64,000 bases of DNA from Siphonodentalium dalli (taxonomy: Eukaryota; Mollusca; Scaphopoda; Gadilida; Siphonodentaliidae): contig CP136068.1 of NCBI GenBank assembly GCA_032622095.1, forward strand, positions 7,853,314-7,917,313, written 5' to 3'. Position numbers and translations under genes: made by a program. The notes beneath the pieces were generated by a model. The model did no database searches. It was given only the letters and a program-made list of their open reading frames with translations, and was not told the origin of the DNA. Shown one piece after another: positions 58,337-64,000 of this stretch. Positions within the stretch are counted from its first letter, which is position 1, and every line of letters begins with the position of its first letter.

Positions 58337-58565
58337 TACCCTTGTGCCAATGCATTCTCTTATATATGCGGCCATAGGTTGCCTCGCATATATAAGAGAA
58401 TGCATTGGCCTAACAAATTTAAAAAAAAAATTCTATAATTTTTTCTTACATTCTTTAAGCATTTTTATCATTGTTCATCATTTTTTCTTAGATTCTTTAA
58501 AAAAAATACCATTTTTTATAAAAAAATTCTTACGTTCTATAACAATTTTTATATTTTTTTACTGA
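58337..58565 (+). mobile_element. Hairpin cassette, copy H (left end)
   Basis: TTTACCCTTGTGCC leads into a hairpin (58346-58409) shortened at its loop (GCGGCCATAGGTTGCC). A T-rich spacer with TTTTTTCTTACATTCTTTAA words follows. There is no second hairpin. A 73-codon frame starts in it and is repeat-derived. Confidence 0.75.
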
Positions 58566-59063
58566 GGCATGATTGGCAAAGAAGTGAATTTTAAAATCTC
58601 AATGCAAGTTTCGAGATATATTCCAGATCGACAGTGCATTATAGAAGTCAGAAGTCACACAGAGGGGACGGCGAATCGGCGATCAGGAATGGTAGTATGC
58701 AAAATGACGTTGATTCGAAGATTTTGAATGTCACTGTTCCTCACCCCTGCCTGCAGAGGTATGAGGGATATTGACGTGCTCGTTGCTCCCTGAGAAGTGA
58801 TGTTCGCCAACATGATATCCATACACGACCACGTGCGGGAAGAGTCTATATGATATTCTCATTCTGATCTGCGTCCCTCGAGTATATAGCCATTTGTTTT
58901 GATGTGTTACCTGCAATGAAAAATGAATGTTATGAAGGTATAATTTTTGTTCCTTGAATGCATAATATCCGTATGAAACGTACGTATCCCGTTGACGTCA
59001 AATGACGTTCGCCTCAACCATGAAACCGGAACTCTAAAATAAAAGCATCATCACAAATGACAA

Positions 59064-59239
59064 AACAAGCCCTGTAGTATGTACCTATAAATAAACCGTA
59101 AACAAGCCCTGTAGTATGTACCTATAAATAAACCGTAAACAAGCCCTGTAGTATGTACCTATAAATAAACCGTAAACAAGCCCTGTAGTATGTACCTATA
59201 AATAAACCATGTAGTATGTACCTATAAATAAACCGTAAG
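59064..59239 (+). repeat. 37-bp minisatellite, ~4.5 units
   Basis: AACAAGCCCTGTAGTATGTA then CCTATAAATAAACCGTA, nearly identical units. One is shortened where AACCATGTAGTATG joins. Confidence 0.95.
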
Positions 59240-59563
59240 TCTGTATTTTTCACTGCACGACTACTAGGACGGGTGACGTGCAATAAACACAATAAACGAC
59301 ACATATGTTAATGGGTTTGTTGATATGGCACTTGTGCCACTCATGTCTTTCTGAGTATGTATTGCACACCCATTGGTTTACTATTGCGAAATACAGCACA
59401 ATTCACAATATATCAAAACGTATACTGTCATTGGACAACAAAAACATATTACGTTATAAACGTCAACTGTAATATAAAAATATCTTCACTGGATTATGAG
59501 GTATAGTTTACATAAATCACAAGATTGTTCACTTAACTGAAGCAATATCGACCTATATTTCAG

Positions 59564-60125
59564 TTTATTACATGATCGTACCCTTATTCCATTCAATAAG
59601 CCCATTATAAATTGTGATATTACACGTTCTGTTTAATAACAGGAAACTGTGCCAGGTGACCTTTGACTTCCGGTGTGTCCTCTGTTTACATTCCGTACGC
59701 TACATCTCAAAATACTATGGCTTCCTATATTCTTCCAACAAACTATAATGAATGAAGAGTTTGAAAAGTTAATTAAGTTATGTCATTAAATATACGCCAT
59801 TAAATACACCAAAGGGTCTTTATTAATCTGGGACTATTTCTTTACGCAGGCAAACAACGCATTGTAACGTGAAACGTCATCGCATGCCTAATAGAAGCCG
59901 ATGTTAGTTTCGCGTCCCATTTGTTAATTTAAGTGTTTTTGTTTTGAGGTTTTGGATCATGTAATAAATAGAATCTACAACTCGTCCCCAGTTTATAGCG
60001 GAATTTACAAAACTCGTCCAGTAACTTAGGTCTCGACCTCGCCATAGTCTCGGTCCAGACCTAATTTACTGGACTCGTAATGTAAATTCCGCTATATCCT
60101 GGGGACTCGTTGTATATCCACTATA
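59564..60125 (+). repeat. Dispersed ~560-bp repeat with palindromic end, copy 2
   Basis: It matches 38022-38578 in the same orientation. The terminal foldback is at 59972-60118, with small changes that break perfect pairing (CAGTAACTTAGGTCTCGACC on one arm). Confidence 0.85.
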
Positions 60126-60292
60126 TATTATAATCTTCAGAGTGTACAGTAAACATAGAACACCACAGTTGTGTGAATATGTTAACGTTATTCCACTCGT
60201 TTGTCGTGTCATGAGGTAGTTATATCTATTAACCGTTACTGTTCTCCTTTTACTATCGCGTCACAACAAACTCATACAATAACGTTAACCAT

Positions 60293-60543
60293 TTAACACT
60301 TTACCCAACAGAAGGGCCCTGTGTCAATGCATTCTCTTATATATGCATTGGCTTAATGGTCGACTCGCATATATAAGAGAATGCATTGGCACAGGGCATA
60401 ACTGTAACTATCACAATGTGGTCAAGGAGCCGGTTCCAATGATATCCATATTTGTATGGTTCTATTGAGACAGACCGAAGATATTTTAGGCTGTTGAAGC
60501 TTTATTTGGCCGGTTTTGGCCGGTTTGTTGGGTAAAGGGTTAA
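60293..60543. mobile_element. TTAA-flanked hairpin element, copy I (rearranged)
   Basis: TTAACACTTTACCCAACAGA to TGTTGGGTAAAGGGTTAA, the same host family as C and D. The cassette is collapsed: one left arm (60323-60350), then part of a right hairpin (60357-60390), so the spacer and half of each hairpin are deleted. The remaining host sequence is intact. Confidence 0.85.
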
Positions 60544-61041
60544 AGGTACGGTTGGCCTTGGCGGTGGGTATCCTGTGAAAATATTTCCACCCATCAAAAA
60601 CCGCCACAAACAGAAAGAACATCAAAATGTAGACAGACTTTGTCCGTATACAAATACGAAATATCGCATAAACAGTATGTTATTGTCATTTGTTTGACCA
60701 TTGTTATGTAAACAAAAGCATAAAAAGTTACTTTTCTGGTGTTTGTTTATATTATGATGGTAAACATAAAGAGCGTTCTTTGTTGCTGAATTCCTGATAT
60801 GGAACTATTAAAGAGCGTTTATATAATTTGTGTGTGATTAGCCAGTGACACTGTGCTGTCTTCTGTAACACAATCAGGCTCTTGCTTATGTAAAATATAG
60901 TAAGTCTTTATGATAGCATGCTGTTTACGCGATGGTCATGGTATATATGAACGAAACTGTATGCGTTTTAATGTTTGTCTGTTTACGGTGTTTGGAACAA
61001 ATATGAATATTTTCGACAACTAAGGCCAACCGTGCCTTTAA
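60540..61041. mobile_element. TTAA-flanked element, AGGTACGGTTGGCCTT ends
   Basis: TTAAAGGTACGGTTGGCCTT and AAGGCCAACCGTGCCTTTAA form 16-bp inverted ends with one mismatch. The left TTAA is the right TTAA of copy I, so the two elements abut at one target site. The interior shares AACATCAAAATGTAGACAGA and GTATGTTATTGTCA with 46252-46828. Confidence 0.88.
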
Positions 61042-61167
61042 CACAGTTCTGTCGTTCTAACTATGTACATGTATTCGACCTATTGTCATCCCGGGAATGC
61101 GATACAAGTGATATACGTTACTGCAGGTATACATGTGGACTATACTGAAGATTGTTGCTGTAGATTG

Positions 61168-61493
61168 TTCCCAAACTCGATGCAGAGTTCAGTCCCATAC
61201 GCATGACTTACCGCTGCCAACACCCACACATAATGTGAATAAATAACACATTTATTGTTTGTAGGTTACAATTCATTCTCCGTTATTCTGAGAAACTGAT
61301 CTGTCCATATCCATTTGAAAATTGTCTAGATCTAGCCAGAATAAATAACCGACATAGCCAGAATGAATTGTAACCGACAAAACACTTCAAATAAAAAAAA
61401 TATTAGATTTAATTAAGAAAATACACACGCCAGCAGCGGTCAGACATAGCGTAGCGAGGGGACTGAACTCTGTTTTTCAGCTTGGATTGTCCC
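61168..61493. mobile_element. MITE with GAGTTCAGTCCC / GGGGACTGAACTC ends, copy 2
   Basis: It matches 25853-26162 over its length in the same orientation, including CAGACATAGCGTAGCGAGGG and GACTGAACTCTGTTTTTCAG. The inner CCAGAAT(A/G)AAT block is duplicated here. Confidence 0.8.
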
Positions 61494-62108
61494 TTCAACA
61501 ATTGATCGCGTGAAATCCGATCAGACCTATATACATACGCCTCTTTATGTTGCATCCTCCAGCTACAAAATACTCCAGCGGAGAGTTGTTAACGTCAGAA
61601 GCGACAGGTGCACAACTAACCGAATGGAGAAAAAATACATCTTAACTGCATCTAATGCCTGCAAAAGCCTTCAACGCTAGTTACTGTTTGTCAAGCTGTC
61701 TTCACGGCGGAACGTTTTTTATTTATCTGACCTCGTAATGCGATCAACAGATTATATTGCCGTCTGCTTCCGTGTCGGAACTATTTACAAGTTACTTGTT
61801 TACTGATATTCCTGCCTGTTATTACGCTAAGTAAACAATTGTATTTAGGTTATTATCTTGCGTTGTCTAGCTTGTCTTATTGTCTGACTCTGCATACCTG
61901 AGGGTTTATCTGTCATTCCCAATGATTAAGGAATGGGAACTCCATGTTGTTATTGGCATTATACCATGAATTAATTAACAACGGTCAGCAAAACAGCCCA
62001 GGAACAATGGCGCCTACAAGACTGCCAACGGTGCCGTATGGATTCTCAGAGTCATCTCTTCGACAATGTTTGCTGTGGAAGGAATGCGCCACGAGACGAA
62101 GGCACGGA

Positions 62109-62122
62109 GTTGCCATGGAGAC
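62109..62122 (+). promoter_or_regulatory. X-box-like motif GTTGCCATGGAGAC
   Basis: It resembles the RFX-factor X-box (imperfect palindrome GTTGCCATGG-AAC) found near ciliary genes. One chance match in 64 kb is plausible and no exon is seen nearby, so this is only a note. Confidence 0.15.
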
Positions 62123-62553
62123 CCTTGTCCCTACACATACTCAGTCTTGAAATATCTAACATTAATATATATATAGACAGTCATGGCCGACTAATATTGT
62201 CATGGTGTTAGTGGGGTAAAAGATGATGCTAAGAAAAGGAATCGTTACTTGTATTTAACTGTAATTTTCAAGGTATTTTGTAAGTTGGTCATCTGCATAA
62301 TTTATGACTATAGACCATTAATATTTGCAGGGATATATTACCTATATGTCTTAAATGGTTGTGCCGATTATTGTGAAAGTACCACAACCAAGATGACTCT
62401 TCCTGTTGTTTTGACAATTATTGTTAGGTTGTTTATTCATGTAGATTGCTGCCGTATTCTGGGATGTGATGCACATGTAATGGCTTGTCCGCGACTCTTT
62501 GGATTAACAAAGATCGTGAAAATTTAAGAAAATTAACAGCGCCTGATACTTAA

Positions 62554-62697
62554 GAAATAAATACACGGTGTAGAGGTGTGTATGGTCAAGTTGTACCACA
62601 AAAAACTGATTGTAGGACGACGCGTAGCGGAGTCCTACAATAAGTTTTTTGTGGTACAACTTGACCATACACACCGATACACCGTGTATTTATTTCT
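62554..62697. repeat. Foldback, AGAAATAAATACAC family, copy 2
   Basis: AGAAATAAATACACGGTGTA, GAGGTGTGTATGGTCAAGTT, GTACCACAAAAAACTGATTG and TAGGACGACGCG are mirrored around the centre. It shares the ends and the TTGTAGGACNNCGC centre with 24471-24620 but has different middle arms. Confidence 0.9.
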
Positions 62698-62699
62698 AT

Positions 62700-64000
62700 T
62701 GTAATACGACTGAAAGTTTATGGTCACAATTCGACTGAATAGTCAACGAAATACTGCGCTTTTTCGGTCTCAGGTGAGAAAACATTTCGTGGTGTAATTC
62801 GTATTGGGCGTACTAGATTCTTTGCATGGAGTACTCCAGTAATTTGTTTGCGTGAATAATCGTTGTGATTGGCTAAAAAACGATGTGTTTTCAGCGGCGC
62901 CCGTGTCTTTCATTTAAATTGTACAGGAAATACGATTGCTGTCATTTCTGTGTTGAACGTTGTTGGGACAACATGAATATTATCATCGACTATGGACCAT
63001 TTTCCTTACACAAAGCGATCTAAATGATCTAGTTTACTAAACTAATCTTATTCCCCTTCTGTACTGGTGAACAAGCGCTTTCATTTTCAACTTGATTCCG
63101 AAATATCGAATATGATCGAGATTCGAATCGACGAATGCACAGCCCGGCCCCATGGATTTATTTTGTCATTTAATATACTTATTAAGTAACTTTCTTTGGT
63201 CGTAACATATATCAGTATATAATAACATCATTTGGACCATATTCATTGGCAACCAAACTGGTTTCAAGCGAAAAATCGCTAGAAAATTCGCAAGATTGTC
63301 AAGATGTAGCAAATTAATTCAAAGAGTTACGGGTGCGGGTGTACTCCGTTGATGCCCCGTTTGCGCGGAGTTAGAAAAGACGGGAAAAGTCGCGTGCGGC
63401 GATCTGAATAAACCGATTTTTTTCGTGGTACAATTGGAAAAAGTAGAATTGTACCACAAAACTGGAACGAGATAGCCATGGTAACTCGGGCCACTGGCCA
63501 ATCAGGACATGGCTTTTAAGCATAGTTAGGCAGGGTCGTATTACAATACTATATATTAGTGGAGCGGCGCAGACCAAAAAAAAACAACAAAAAAACAAGC
63601 CTTATTTTTCGAGTTGAATCATGTCGCCGACCACCAATACGTATTATATATATCAAAATGTTCGCACTGATATGAACACTGAGTTAGCCAGAAACAAAAA
63701 AAATCTGTGCGAACTGAGATTTTGGGGCAATATCATTTTTTCGTATATAACATCAGTGAAAACTGGAATTGAGCTGTAGGAATAACATTTCAAATGTTTT
63801 TTTGTTGGAAACTCACCTGAACTGTAGAGTAAGGTCATGCTCACATGCTGCAAGTGTTTTGTGCTATCGTAATATTATAAGGTTCATTTTAATGTAAAAT
63901 CATCCTTTTTGGTGAACAATGAGAGCATTCTAGAATCCACCAAAACATAATATATGGCGTTAATGGGTGCAATTTTACAACAAAACCTAGTTTTATCTAG
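62700..64000. other. No recognisable gene; one short hairpin
   Basis: The only structure I can point to is the hairpin GTGGTACAATT...AATTGTACCAC at 63424-63459. Frames of 60-75 codons show no family features. Confidence 0.5.

Overview
This window looks like AT-rich nuclear DNA from an animal, most likely a marine invertebrate. Supporting signs are microsatellites and minisatellites, a satellite array, tRNA-derived SINE heads, decayed LINE reverse-transcriptase remnants, degenerate TTAGGG repeats and many short DNA transposons without genes. Frequent TACATGTA-type palindromes and the TTAGGG-like tract would fit a mollusc or another lophotrochozoan, but I cannot fix the taxon. I found no intact protein-coding gene, rRNA or functional tRNA. 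No reading frame exceeds 124 codons, and most of the longer ones are translations of repeats. The window is best read as intergenic or intronic repeat-rich DNA.

Layout. 1-9.8 kb: two nested transposons, two copies of a ~470-bp dispersed repeat (1.5 and 7.1 kb), the first two copies of a hairpin-bearing element (2.6 and 8.6 kb), a 19-bp minisatellite (7.85 kb) and a minus-strand LINE tail (8.2 kb). 9-15.2 kb: fragments of a hAT-like family with CAGGGACGTG ends, a palindrome, and a repeat at 11.4 kb that is the empty site for an insertion at 53.5 kb. 15-28.9 kb: tandem duplications, foldback palindromes, a LINE ORF2 remnant (20.2-21.7 kb), a 105-bp minisatellite (26.4 kb) and a 19/29-bp minisatellite (28.2 kb). 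29-36 kb: two near-identical 400-bp TTAA-flanked elements carrying paired hairpins (30.9 and 35.1 kb), two copies of a ~510-620-bp inverted-repeat element, and a TA-flanked foldback. 36-42.4 kb: microsatellites, a ~560-bp dispersed repeat, degenerate telomeric repeats, tandem SINE units split by an 800-bp element with TGTGTA arrays, and a 35-bp satellite. 44-49 kb: four TTAA-flanked elements and a complete hAT-like element with an 8-bp target duplication. 49.05-53.11 kb: about 99 copies of a 41-bp satellite. 53.2-64 kb: the TA-flanked element with its paralogous empty site, more hairpin copies, two TTAA elements sharing one TTAA, short minisatellites and a palindrome.

The elements relate to one another by nesting. 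The recurrent module is a 69-bp near-perfect palindrome sitting inside the terminal inverted repeats of a larger cassette (ends CCCTGTGCC / GGCACAGGG, usually next to TA). It occurs in at least three different host repeats, including two distinct TTAA-flanked (piggyBac-like) families. Five TTAA-flanked families, two TA-flanked architectures and one hAT-like family are visible. No transposase gene is present, so all would depend on enzymes encoded elsewhere.
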